Shown here: in pieces, positions 55,021-63,724 of the stretch
Layout of the letters: each line of letters starts with the position of its first letter
How positions within the stretch are numbered: position 1 is the first letter of the stretch
From: Vibrio sp. SCSIO 43136
GTDB lineage: Bacteria > Pseudomonadota > Gammaproteobacteria > Enterobacterales > Vibrionaceae
Direction of reading: 5' to 3'
DNA: 64,000 nucleotides
NCBI RefSeq assembly: GCF_023716565.1
Contig: NZ_CP071848.1
Location: 1,798,001 to 1,862,000 of the forward strand
Notes under the pieces: generated by a model
What the model saw: only the letters and a program-made list of their open reading frames with translations
What the model was told of the DNA's origin: nothing
The model's database searches: none
Position numbers and translations under genes: made by a program

Positions 55021-57492
55021 TTATTTAGCAAAGAAATCGAGAAGCTGTCTATTAGATACAATACCCTGAAACTCACCTTTTTCATTTAACACTATCCAAG
55101 GCAATTTAGCTTTTCGCCTGACTAACTGCGCAACTTCACTGACCGGTGTGGTCGTCTTCAGCTCTGTGTGATCTCTTCTCAAAACTTGCGCAACTTTGCG
55201 CTTTAAAATCTTGCCGTCGCTTAGGGTTTCTAACTTAGTGCCCAAACTCGGGGTCAAGTTAAGCGCTAGCGTTTCTCGGTCAACGTAACCAAAACATTTT
55301 CCTTCTTCGACTACCGGCAGTGCATCAAAATGGCTTTGGTTAAAAATGCTCTGCACATCTTGTAAAGAGTCCGTGCGGTGAAGCGATGGAATCGTGAAGT
55401 CACATAATTTAAGTATCCCTTCCCCTTGTTTTGGCACCGAAATCGGTCGCAACTCATGCAAGTTCTTGGTGTATGCACGCGCTTTCTCAATATGGTTAAT
55501 CGCTACTGGGCGTGAGAAAAAGAACCCTTGAATGTAATCGACACCTAAACGGGCTAAAGTTCGCACCTCACTGATATTTTCAGCACCCTCGGCGACAACC
55601 GAGACGCCCAAAGTATGGGACAAATTAACAAGATATTTGATGATAAAGTAGCGGTTGGTGCCTACCTCTATGTCTTTGACAAAAGAGCGATCTATTTTTA
55701 GGTAATCAAAATGGCCATCACTCAAATAGGCCAGTGAAGAATATCCCGAACCAAAATCATCAATCGCAACTTTCATTCCCAAGTCACGCATTTTTTGCAG
55801 CGCTTCTATATGCTGCTCTTCACTAGAAAAGTAAGCACTTTCCGTCAACTCGATGGTGATAAGCTCTGGATCAACTTTACTTTGTTGCACGAGCTCCATC
55901 GCTGATGCGAGCACTTTTTGTGTGCTGATGGAAGTGTTCAACGAGCGGTTAATGGTGACACCAACATCTGGACCAAAATGTTCATGAATTTGCGCTAACT
56001 GGCTGAGGGCTTTCTGCCCAACACATTGGTCAATTTTAGTGATGAGGTCGAGGTCTTCGGCCAAGTTAATCACTTCCTGAACCGGATATACCTGTCCATT
56101 AAGCTCAGGAAAACGACACAAGGCTTCAAACTTAACAATTCGCCAATCATTAGTTGAAACGATTGGCTGATAGTAGACCATGATGGATTGATTACGAATA
56201 GCGATGAGCAAGGCTTCTTCTAGTGCTTTACGCCTTGCGGCTTCTTGATGCACACCCCGATCATAGAAACTGATGTTCTGCCCACTACTCGAATGTCGCT
56301 CTAGCATGGCTTGCGTAGCATGCTTGACCATGGATTTAGGGCTCGAAGTATCATACCCAAGAATTGAGACCCCAATGGTGCCCATCGTCACTCGTTTATA
56401 GATGTGCTCTTTGAGGTTTTTACGCAACGCTTGAAAGAAGGTTTTGATCTCATTGTGAATCAAGCGAACGTTTTGTGGCCCTTTAGCACAGTGCAAAGCC
56501 ACCACAAACAAATTGTCACTTAAATACCCGCACAGGTAGCGTGAATCAGTCTTGGCAATAGCCCCTGAAACATCCATTCTCAAGTCGAGCTTATCAATGC
56601 CTTCTGAGTCGGGCACAAAGCTCATCACCATAATATTGTGTAATGGGTGGTACTCTTCGATAAGTTCGAGCAAGTTGAGGTTAAATTGGCTTTCACTGGG
56701 CAGCTGGGTAAGAAGCTCTATTCCGCCAAGCTCTTTATCTGCCACTCGGTAAAGATGGTTAGATAGGTCCACACTAAAACCAACGTAAAACACTTTGCCG
56801 TCTTGCTGCTCTATTTTTTGAATGGTGAGATCTTGTGGCTCTATCTTGCCGTTTTTGCGCTTGGTGAGCACGGTTCCACTCCAGTACCCATGCCGATGGA
56901 TCTGGCTCCACATTTCATCAAAAAACACCTTACTGTGTTTACCTGCATTGAAATGTGAGGTCTTGAGACCGATCAGCTCATCTATGGAGTACCCCGTCAA
57001 AGTAGCGAAGTAATGATTACAAGCTAGGATGCGGGTATTAGTATCTGTAACCACCACACCATGGTGATTGTTATCAAAAATTTGCTGGAAAAAATCTGCA
57101 ACTTTGCCCATGTTTTCGATAGTAAATACGGGGCGGACCGAGCCTGCGACCTCCTTATCTGAACCTGTTTCTATTTTCCAGTATGCGTAAATAAGCGTCT
57201 TGGTCGCTGGGGTTACCAAACAACAAAATACGTCCTGAGCTATGCCTGACTCTGAAACAGCACGGAAGGTTTGTACGATTCGAGCCCGATCTTTTTTGGT
57301 AAACAGAGCTAAGATGTCTTCGATGGCGTGGATGCCCTGCTGTTCTAGCAGTCCGTTTAGTGCGGGATCATCAAAGCGAAAGTGATTGCTCTCAACTAGC
57401 CAATGCCAGTTAACGGACGAGTAGCCAAACCTCCCTTCTTGCTCAGGAAGTTTTGATAAGCTATTTAAAATAGTTTGAATCGACTCACTCAC
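55021..57492 (-). CDS. PAS / degenerate GGDEF / EAL / CBS signalling protein
   Basis: The 823-residue cytoplasmic protein has these domains in order: an N-terminal PAS-like region; a PAS domain (about 133-250); a GGDEF-like domain (about 260-415) lacking a GG(D/E)EF motif (YLCGYLSDNLFVV in its place), so not a cyclase; an EAL domain (about 430-675); and a pair of CBS domains (about 700-820). The EAL domain keeps its key residues: FEALCRF, GVTINRS, IELTES, DDFGSGYSSL, LKIDRSFV, VVAEGAE, QGFFFSRP. It is therefore probably an active c-di-GMP phosphodiesterase tuned by redox or ligand (PAS) and adenine nucleotides (CBS). GTG start with a weak ribosome site. Confidence 0.88.
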   Translation of the reverse strand: MSESIQTILNSLSKLPEQEGRFGYSSVNWHWLVESNHFRFDDPALNGLLEQQGIHAIEDILALFTKKDRARIVQTFRAVSESGIAQDVFCCLVTPATKTLIYAYWKIETGSDKEVAGSVRPVFTIENMGKVADFFQQIFDNNHHGVVVTDTNTRILACNHYFATLTGYSIDELIGLKTSHFNAGKHSKVFFDEMWSQIHRHGYWSGTVLTKRKNGKIEPQDLTIQKIEQQDGKVFYVGFSVDLSNHLYRVADKELGGIELLTQLPSESQFNLNLLELIEEYHPLHNIMVMSFVPDSEGIDKLDLRMDVSGAIAKTDSRYLCGYLSDNLFVVALHCAKGPQNVRLIHNEIKTFFQALRKNLKEHIYKRVTMGTIGVSILGYDTSSPKSMVKHATQAMLERHSSSGQNISFYDRGVHQEAARRKALEEALLIAIRNQSIMVYYQPIVSTNDWRIVKFEALCRFPELNGQVYPVQEVINLAEDLDLITKIDQCVGQKALSQLAQIHEHFGPDVGVTINRSLNTSISTQKVLASAMELVQQSKVDPELITIELTESAYFSSEEQHIEALQKMRDLGMKVAIDDFGSGYSSLAYLSDGHFDYLKIDRSFVKDIEVGTNRYFIIKYLVNLSHTLGVSVVAEGAENISEVRTLARLGVDYIQGFFFSRPVAINHIEKARAYTKNLHELRPISVPKQGEGILKLCDFTIPSLHRTDSLQDVQSIFNQSHFDALPVVEEGKCFGYVDRETLALNLTPSLGTKLETLSDGKILKRKVAQVLRRDHTELKTTTPVSEVAQLVRRKAKLPWIVLNEKGEFQGIVSNRQLLDFFAK

Positions 57493-57732
57493 TCGTACTG
57501 CCCAACCTTCAATCGTTTAAGTTTTCGCTGTGAATCTATGTCCACTTAAAAAGTGTGCGTTTAAATCAAAACGTCCACACACCCTATTATTCAAGCAGAT
57601 ATTGGCGAAAATACGAGTGATTAGCCGCGCAAATCTAACATTTAATGCAACTGATTTCACTAGTGACACGAAAAATCCCCGAAGGAGAGTTCAGGAATGG
57701 TCGATTTACTGGCAAGCCACTACACATGCCGC

Positions 57733-57738
57733 TATAAT
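57733..57738 (+). promoter_or_regulatory. -10 box of the truncated ygiQ
   Basis: A perfect TATAAT lies about 28 bases before the ygiQ ATG; no strong -35 is visible. The promoter survives although the gene is lost. Confidence 0.55.
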
Positions 57739-57766
57739 TCCCGCCTTGTTCTTTCGAGGTTAAAAA

Positions 57767-57823
57767 ATGCACAGCGATATTACTCCTATCAACCAATATC
57801 CTAAATACTGGGCAGAGTGCTAT
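57767..57823 (+). pseudogene. ygiQ: ygiQ, first 19 codons only
   Basis: MHSDITPINQYPKYWAECY matches the start of YgiQ, a large radical-SAM protein of about 700 residues (E. coli MSDTPITKYKKYWAECYGTAPFLPTS, from memory). After Tyr19 the family sequence GTAPFLPTSR is replaced by unrelated sequence, although the frame stays open to 58006. The rest of the gene is absent from the window. The gene was cut by recombination or insertion, and this point (about 57,823) marks the edge of the accessory region. Confidence 0.75.
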
Positions 57824-58056
57824 CTGAGCTACAACTCGATGAGTCAACAAAAAGCAATACAAATTGATTACTTGTTAGGTAATTGCCCCCACCCTCGATT
57901 GTTTATATCATTCTCCCTATTCGCCAGAACCATATTTTTTTACATTCGAAGGACTACTAACATGTATAGCAATATGAACATTTCTACTTCTATCCGGAAT
58001 TTTTGACTTAATCAGTTGAACCTATACGAATTCCTAATACCTCAACTCCTGTAGTA
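57824..58056. other. AT-rich segment of unknown origin
   Basis: About 230 bases between the ygiQ break and the IS5 remnant. No ORF that I recognise, no inverted repeat of note. It may be debris of an earlier element. Confidence 0.5.
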
Positions 58057-58444
58057 GGTTGGTTGTTGGTAATATGGGTAAAAATAAATGTAGATAACTA
58101 ACTAGCCTGAGTACAATGATACTGCGATAGAAATAGCCTTATTAATAAATTAAGGAATATTCTCACTACCGCCACGTGGTCTTCTGGGATTTATCGACTC
58201 TATTTTTGAGTTAATGTGTGTCTTTTTAAGTTATCTCAACTACGCATTCAATTACGGTTAGGGAAAGCATCAAAACAAGCCAGAGGGACAATTCGCCAAA
58301 TAGTTATTGACTAAACTGGTCTCAAGGTATTTGGGGAAAGTGAAAAGTATGAAACAAAAAAACGAAGAACAGGCCATTAGTGACACCTAACTATTGTCGC
58401 CAATTGCCATGAAGTTATTGCCGCAGATTATGCATTGTGAACTT

Positions 58445-58454
58445 AGGCAATAAC
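58445..58454. repeat. Target-site duplication of the ISAs1-family element (left)
   Basis: AGGCAATAAC, repeated exactly at 61470-61479. Confidence 0.92.
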
Positions 58455-59089
58455 CAGGGCAACCGCATGAGTGTTTAATTATTGCTCATCGGGCTTAAAC
58501 CAGCACTCAGAACAGCTTCCAGCATTGTCGTATTCATCATGCAACGCTTTTGCTTGCCAACAATACTGAGTTTGGTTGGTTCTGAACGTAGCATATTAAG
58601 CCCTATATGACGTAGACAGGATAAGTTTTCTGCCCCGTGATCTTTGTATATTTGGCAGGCATCCTCAGCCATAGTTACATCCAATATCCAGTGCATCGAC
58701 TCTATACCCCAATGCTCTCTGACTGCGTATGCGGCCTTTTCCGCACTCAGTTGTTTTGAGCTGATGTAGTAGCGGTACTCAAGTTCTGGAGCCTTACCTT
58801 TTTGGTCGCGGAAGTTTTCTATCATCACGATAGACTTCAATTCCTTCCATCGAGAGAAGTCGCCTTCAAGCTCTTCAGCGCTTAATACATGGCTCTGACG
58901 AACCTCAACCCGACCGTGGTTCTTCTCGATATCAATATCATCGAGCTTCGTTGCCCGTTGCTTTGCAAAAGCCTTTTCAACTGCTTTGCGTAAGTTACCT
59001 TGATTGCTTTTGACTGCAAGCAAGTAATCCGCATCTTGGTCGATGATAGATTTTGCTACCTCTGTTTGGCACGCCATAGCATCAATGGT

Positions 59090-59095
59090 GACTAA
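59090..59095. repeat. Target-site duplication of the inner IS (left)
   Basis: GACTAA, repeated at 60860-60865. Removing one copy restores the ISAs1 transposase frame exactly. Confidence 0.92.
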
Positions 59096-60859
59096 CCGTC
59101 AGTCCGCACCACATTCCAGATTTTAAATAGTGTGATCTGGTGAACATTTGTAGATACTGGTGACGAAGACCCCTTGACCAAGATCCCCAGTTTTGAACTA
59201 TTACTGTTATTTAACGGTCGATTATTATGTCTGCTCCTCAACCTGTCATTAAACGTTTAGATCACCTAGGGCTAATTGCGGCTTTCTGCCATGAAGTCGG
59301 TTTACCAGCCATTATCGACCGCATCGTTCCTAAGCACTCCGAACACAACGTCTCACATGGTGATGCCGTCTTAGCAATGATCCTAAATGGACTTGGCTTT
59401 CACAGTAGAACGCTGCATATGTTCTCTGACTTTTTCGAAACGAAGCCAATTGCCAAGCTACTTGCTAAAGACATTGAAGCGCACCACTTAACTGATGATG
59501 TACTTGGACGAACGCTAGATGCGTTGTATGACGCAGATGTATCCGCACTTTACCAAGCGATTGCAGAGCATGTTGTTGATAAACTTGAACTTAAAACGGA
59601 CTCTGTCCACCTTGATATCACTAGCTTCCACGTCGATGGTGAATATGCTCCAGACGAAGATATCAATGCTATTAAACTGGTCAAAGGTTACAGCCGAGAT
59701 CACCGCCCAGAGCTATACCAAGTAGTTCTAGAGCTGATTTGCGAAAACCAAGCTGGCTTACCTATTTACATGCAGGCACTCAGTGGCAACACTAATGATG
59801 CTCAGGCATTTTCTGAAGTCACTAAGAAGCACATTCATTGTTTAAAGGCGGCTCAAAATAGCCGCTACTTTATCGCTGATGCTGCTTTATATACTGAAGA
59901 CAGTATTCGCTCACTGGATGAACAACAGCAGAAATTTATTACTCGTGTCCCAATGACTATCAAGTCAGCTAAAGAAGCACTACTCGCCCTCCAACCAAAG
60001 CAGTTGCAACCTATTGGCAGTAGCTATTTAGGTTGCTGGGTTGATGCTAACTATGGCTCTGTAGCTCAAAAATGGTTGTTGGTTCATAGTGAACAAGCAA
60101 CTAAACGAGAAGAAGCAACTCTCTACAAAAACTTAGATAAAAATATCACTAAAGAGCTGAAAGCACTGGGCCAACTAATGAAAAAACAGTTTGCTTGCGC
60201 AGTGGATGCTGAGCAGGCCATGAACGACTTTGCTCATCAGTGTCATTTACTTGGCTTTGCGCAAACCACCATCATCAAAGAGCCAATCTATGCTAACCGT
60301 GGTCGCCCCAAGAAAGGTGCAAAGCCAACGGGGTATCACTATTTAATTGACGCTACGCCTTATACCGATTTAGAAAAGGTTAAACTGGCTAGGCTTAAAG
60401 TGGGCATGTTTATTCTCGCAACCAACGACACCGACAGTGCCGATCTAACAATGGCTGCATTACTCGATCATTACAAATCTCAACAAAAAGTAGAGCGTGG
60501 GTTTCGCTTCTTGAAAAGCCCTGAGTTCCTCACGTCATCAATCTTCCTAAAGAAGCCTCAACGAATTGAGGCATTACTGATGATCATGACGTTAAGTCTT
60601 CTAGTTTACGCTTGTTTAGAGCATAAGATCCGAGAGCAACTAACCAAGACAGAAGCATTTTTCCCGAGCATGGTGAAGAACAAGACAACAACGAAACCAA
60701 CAGCACGCTGGGTATTCCTGAAATTTGAAGGTATCGACACACTCGAGTTCGGTGACCAAAGCTTCATAACGGGTATTCAAGATCACTAAACCCGACTACT
60801 CAAATTACTGGGTGTTTTATATGAAGCGGTTTATTCTTAAATTGGCTGCGGAATCTCGG
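59096..60859 (+). mobile_element. Complete IS1634/IS4-type insertion sequence
   Basis: 1,764 bp with imperfect terminal inverted repeats (17 of the first 25 bases agree, starting CCG and sharing TCCGCA) and a 6-bp duplication GACTAA. It carries a single intact transposase and inserted into the ISAs1 element. This is the youngest layer and is probably still able to move. Confidence 0.9.
59227..60789 (+). CDS. IS1634-family (IS4 group) transposase
   Basis: The intact 520-residue DDE transposase begins MSAPQPVIKRLDHLGLIAAFCHEVGLPAIIDRIVP. Candidate catalytic residues are the Asp in VHLDITSFHVDGEY (near 130), the Asp in YFIADAALYTEDS (near 220) and the Glu in QQKVERGFRFLKSPEFLTSSIFLKKPQRIEAL (about 425). 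DUF4277-like N-terminal features fit the IS1634 family. The start ATG is 131 bases inside the left end. Codon use looks ordinary for the host. Confidence 0.9.
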   Translation: MSAPQPVIKRLDHLGLIAAFCHEVGLPAIIDRIVPKHSEHNVSHGDAVLAMILNGLGFHSRTLHMFSDFFETKPIAKLLAKDIEAHHLTDDVLGRTLDALYDADVSALYQAIAEHVVDKLELKTDSVHLDITSFHVDGEYAPDEDINAIKLVKGYSRDHRPELYQVVLELICENQAGLPIYMQALSGNTNDAQAFSEVTKKHIHCLKAAQNSRYFIADAALYTEDSIRSLDEQQQKFITRVPMTIKSAKEALLALQPKQLQPIGSSYLGCWVDANYGSVAQKWLLVHSEQATKREEATLYKNLDKNITKELKALGQLMKKQFACAVDAEQAMNDFAHQCHLLGFAQTTIIKEPIYANRGRPKKGAKPTGYHYLIDATPYTDLEKVKLARLKVGMFILATNDTDSADLTMAALLDHYKSQQKVERGFRFLKSPEFLTSSIFLKKPQRIEALLMIMTLSLLVYACLEHKIREQLTKTEAFFPSMVKNKTTTKPTARWVFLKFEGIDTLEFGDQSFITGIQDH

Positions 60860-60865
60860 GACTAA
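60860..60865. repeat. Target-site duplication of the inner IS (right)
   Basis: GACTAA, second copy. Confidence 0.92.
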
Positions 60866-61469
60866 AGCTCCTTTGATATCAAGCAGCTTAATCAGCTCGG
60901 GTATAGCCGTAATTTCGTTGCTCTTTTTGTCAGTTTTGAGCTGGCCTAGAACGAGCTTATTTGATGAAGCATAAGCACTAATCATATGAATTGTGCTGGC
61001 TCGGTCATCTCGGTTGTATGAACCCCGTAGAGTCTTGCCATCAATGGCAACGACTTGTCCTCCAGTAAGACAATGCACCGCGGACATCCAGTTGATAAAA
61101 CAGGCGTGAAATAGCTCAGGTTCAATCCTAGATATGATGCGTGCTATCGTATCATCCGCAGGTATGTCTTTAAGAAACAGATCATTACGTTTGAACCACT
61201 CATGATGACCGAGAATGTACTCGCAAATATCAAACCAACCTTTGGCACCTGCAATAACAGCACACAATGAGCCAAATAAAACGTCAAATAAACAATAAGT
61301 TACCTTTGCTGATTGACGGCTGTCAGTGATGGCATCAAAGTGCTCTTTAAACTCATCGATATGCATTGTGGCTAGTTCTCTTTTTTAAAAAGAGTATATG
61401 ATCACAGCTAAATATGATCGTCAAATCGATCGTTCTAAGTGCTCAGAAAACGTTCGCGATCTTGCCCTG

Positions 61470-61479
61470 AGGCAATAAC
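61470..61479. repeat. Target-site duplication of the ISAs1-family element (right)
   Basis: AGGCAATAAC, second copy. Confidence 0.92.
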
Positions 61480-62053
61480 GACGCTTTACCAACATTGCTC
61501 AAACCATTACGAAGAAAGTTTCATAACATATAGAACGACTGTGCTTAAGATACTAAAAAGTGTCATAAGGTACATAGTAACAAGGGCCAACAAACTGGCC
61601 CCTCCTCGTATAAACACTGCGTATTGGGAGTATAGTCATCCAGAAATGACGCGGTTGATGCCATCGAAAGTGCATTTTGGCTCAATGGAAAGTTGACTTA
61701 AGTAATCACGAGCGCTCAATATCTGAGACAGCTATGTTGCGATATAAAGGGCTAACTAGTGGTAGGTTGAGTTTGAGATATTACAACACTCAAGGTTTTG
61801 AAATCGAAACAAATATTAGAGATACGAACAACGTCGTTGGACTAGGTATGCTTGTCAGAAGTTAACCGCTAGTAACCAATGGAGATGTTGTTCTTCAATT
61901 TGGTTCGGTCAACAATGCCTTTTGTTCACATTTTATTTTGATAATTGAAACATTGCGGTGCTTGGTGTAGGCGTAGTTATAGTCGGCCACACACGAAATG
62001 GGTATTGATACAATCGGCGTTTTTCAAGGTAGTTGTCATCATTCGCTCATTAA

Positions 62054-63054
62054 TTAAGCGGCTATTCTCTCTGGGTTCAGATGAACCTCTCCAACTGGCT
62101 CACAGTTCCTAATTCCGCTCGACCAACGCTCAGGGTGCTTTTGCTTGGCAGCAAGTAACACCTTCGCTCGATGCATTAAGATCTCTTCATCTTGACCATT
62201 GTGTCGCTGTGCTGGCGTTACATAATTCAGCTTACTGTGCTTATGCTCTGTGTTGTACCAGCGCACGAAGGATTCTACCCAGTCACGGCTTATTCTAGGT
62301 TTTCGAAGCCTTTTGTTGGCCAACTTGGCATGTACTTTACCGTGCGGAACAGTGATTCCACATAAGGGTTGTCATCACTAACTCTTGGGGCTGTAAGATG
62401 AGGTAATACCCAGCTCATCCATCTTAGCTTTGAACGTCAGACTTCATTGGTGCGCCATTGTCAGAGTGCAGTACCAGTGGTTGGTTAAAGCACCGTTCAC
62501 GCATTAACGTGCGCTGTAATAGTGTGAAGCTAACTCACCACATTCACACTCATAGACATCATAACCAACGACTTTGCGGCTGTAGATGTCCTCGATGACA
62601 TACAGGTAATAGTGTTGCCCACGACCTTTGACGGCAAGTAGGTAATGTCCATGTAAACACCTGATTAGGGCCTGTTGCCGTATAACTTGTGGTCGTGACT
62701 GTTTCTGTCGGCTCTTCTGACGTCCACGACCATGAAGCTGACCTTCCGCTTTTAGTACTCGATAGAAGCTTGACTCCGAAGCAATATATTCGCCTTTATC
62801 TAGCAGTGTTGGGACGATCTGAGTCGGTGGTAAGCTTGCATACTCAGGTCGGTTACACACCTCGATAATGGCCATCTGCTCTGTGGTGTGAGCTTGTTGG
62901 CAGGCTCTGGTCTCTCGCAAGCCGGCCTTTTATCCTCTTGCACCTCACCTTGCTGATACCAGCGGCGATAAGTTCTTAAGTCTATCTCCACTTCACCGCA
63001 TGCAGGCTCTAGACGGCAACCGTTATTCCTAGCTTCATGGATCAAAGTGACCAA
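62054..63054 (-). pseudogene. IS3-family transposase orfB, multiple frameshifts
   Basis: The rve integrase-type orfB can be followed through all three frames. It starts with IHEARNNGCRLEPACGEVEIDLRTYRRWYQQGE, then IIEVCNRPEYASLPPTQIVPTLLDKGEY, ATGPNQVFTW, MDITYLPSK, QHYYLYVIEDIYSRKVVGYDVYECECGELAS, LLQRTLMRERCFNQPLVLHSDNGAPMKS, TFKAKMDELGITSS, RVSDDNPYVESLFRTVKYMPSWPTKGF and finally DWVESFVRWYNTEHKHSKLNYVTPAQRH to the stop. At least seven frame changes separate these well-preserved pieces. The DDE residues are present in the pieces but no single frame encodes them. Confidence 0.8.
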
Positions 63055-63076
63055 TACAGCCTTTCATCGGCAGAGG

Positions 63077-63574
63077 TTAATCGTCCTCTGGTTCTTCCCC
63101 GTAAAAGGCTCTCAGCTTTTTTCTCAACACAAGTAGAGCCGCTTTCAGCAAGTGCCTTTTCCTTATGTCGGAGCTCCTTTTTGAGCTCTTTAATCTCAAG
63201 CTTATCGGCTTTGGCCTGTTTCTTGGCTTCAGCTTCACGCTCTTTATCGACATAAAACCTTGCATGCATTCACTTCGCCAGCCTTGCACTTCTTCTGGAT
63301 ATAACCCTTTTTCTCGACAGTATTGACTGAGTTCATTCTCTGTCATTGAGTAGGTTTCAGCCACAATGGCTAATTTGGTTTGAGCTGACCATTGCTCTGA
63401 TGAAATGTTGCTATTTGGCACTGCGGCTCCTGAGCGTCGAAGTTGTTTCCGCCAATGATACAGGGTTGCTGTACTGATGCCTTCTTCTTTTGCAACTTCC
63501 GCCACTGACATGGAATATGGGGGCAGAAGTTTCTTCAATATGGCTTCTTTTCTTTCTGCTGAGATACGAGACAA
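63077..63574 (-). pseudogene. IS3-family transposase orfA, two compensating frameshifts
   Basis: The N-terminal HTH is intact (AERKEAILKKLLPPYSMSVAEVAKEEGISTATLYHWRKQLR). After EEVQGWRSECMQ the family sequence jumps to another frame (VDKEREAEAKKQAKADKLEIKELKKELRHKEKALAES, coiled coil) and then returns (AALLVLRKKLRAFYGEEPEDD) before the stop at 63077. The nominal 165-residue ORF therefore carries about 50 wrong residues in its middle. Confidence 0.8.
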
Positions 63575-63724
63575 AGTTCACTCATTACCGCCCAAACTGG
63601 TTAAATTTTAACAGTGACAACTATCCTGCCAGAGGGGGCAATAGTAAAAATCTTTGAGGTGAAACGTCAACTTGAAAATGGTACATTACACTACCTCTAA
63701 GTAAATCATACAGCTAATTTAATA

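Larger units (their letters stand above)
58475..61366 (-). pseudogene. ISAs1-family transposase split by another IS
   Basis: The N-terminal part (61366-60860, 169 codons: MHIDEFKEHFDAITDSRQSAKVTYCLFDVLFGSLCAVIAGA, catalytic Asp in VAIDGKTLRGSY) and the C-terminal part (59089-58475, TIDAMACQTEVAKSIIDQDADYLLAVK with the second Asp, REHWGIESMHWILDV with the Glu) join in frame when the inner IS is removed. That gives a complete protein of 373 residues. There are no other defects, so the interruption is recent. The split leaves it inactive unless the inner IS excises precisely. Confidence 0.92.
58455..61469 (-). mobile_element. ISAs1-family insertion sequence, interrupted
   Basis: Both ends carry CAGGGCAA in inverted orientation (about 15 of 23 end bases match) and the element is flanked by a perfect 10-bp duplication, the size expected for ISAs1. 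Removing the inner IS and one copy of GACTAA gives an element of 1,245 bp, the usual family length. It inserted into the decayed IS5-family element. Confidence 0.92.
58074..61864 (+). pseudogene. IS5-family transposase pseudogene (two parts)
   Basis: Joining 58074-58444 to 61470 onward and reading through stops gives IS5-type transposase motifs. The N-terminus is MGKNK...ITN*PEYN. GLLGFIDSIFELM follows, then ARGTIRQIVID*TGLKVFGE (first catalytic Asp) and TIVANCHEVIAADYAL*T (second Asp). The C-terminal part is NHERSISETAMLRYKGLTSGRLSLRYYN (catalytic Glu) and VVGLGMLVRS before the stop at 61864. At least six stops, a deletion near 58130 and frame changes after 61560 rule out activity. The ISAs1 element sits between 58454 and 61470. 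Confidence 0.75.
58057..61919 (+). mobile_element. Decayed IS5-family element, split by an ISAs1-family element
   Basis: The probable left end is GGTTGGTTGTTGG (58057) and the right end CAACAATGCC (61919), whose complement GGCATTGTTG is like IS5-family ends. Without the inserted ISAs1 element and one target copy it is about 840 bp, shorter than a full IS5-type element (about 1 kb), so it has an internal deletion. The transposase inside has many stop codons. It is the oldest layer of the nest. End positions are approximate. Confidence 0.65.
62030..63623 (-). mobile_element. IS3-family element, inactivated
   Basis: Both ends carry TAGTTGTCA in inverted orientation (62030 and 63623), about 1.6 kb apart, enclosing orfA and orfB of an IS3-family element on the minus strand. 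No clear target duplication is seen. Both reading frames are broken. It lies 110 bases from the IS5 remnant and 100 bases from the acyltransferase gene. Confidence 0.75.

Noticed and set aside
57530..57763. Small gene of 77 codons before ygiQ
   Set aside because: No ribosome site, composition not protein-like, and it overlaps the promoter region of ygiQ.
57824..58006. New gene fused to the ygiQ start
   Set aside because: The frame stays open for about 60 codons after the break, but the added residues show no recognisable family and the segment looks like debris.
61439..61696. ORF of 85 codons spanning the right end of the ISAs1 element
   Set aside because: Its start lies inside the IS end and the frame follows IS5 transposase remnants; it is a chance frame across a junction, not a gene.
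63077..63269. Programmed frameshift in IS3 orfA
   Set aside because: IS3 elements use a -1 slip to fuse OrfA and OrfB at the end of orfA. Here the two shifts are both internal and compensate each other, and orfB is also broken, so mutation or error fits better.
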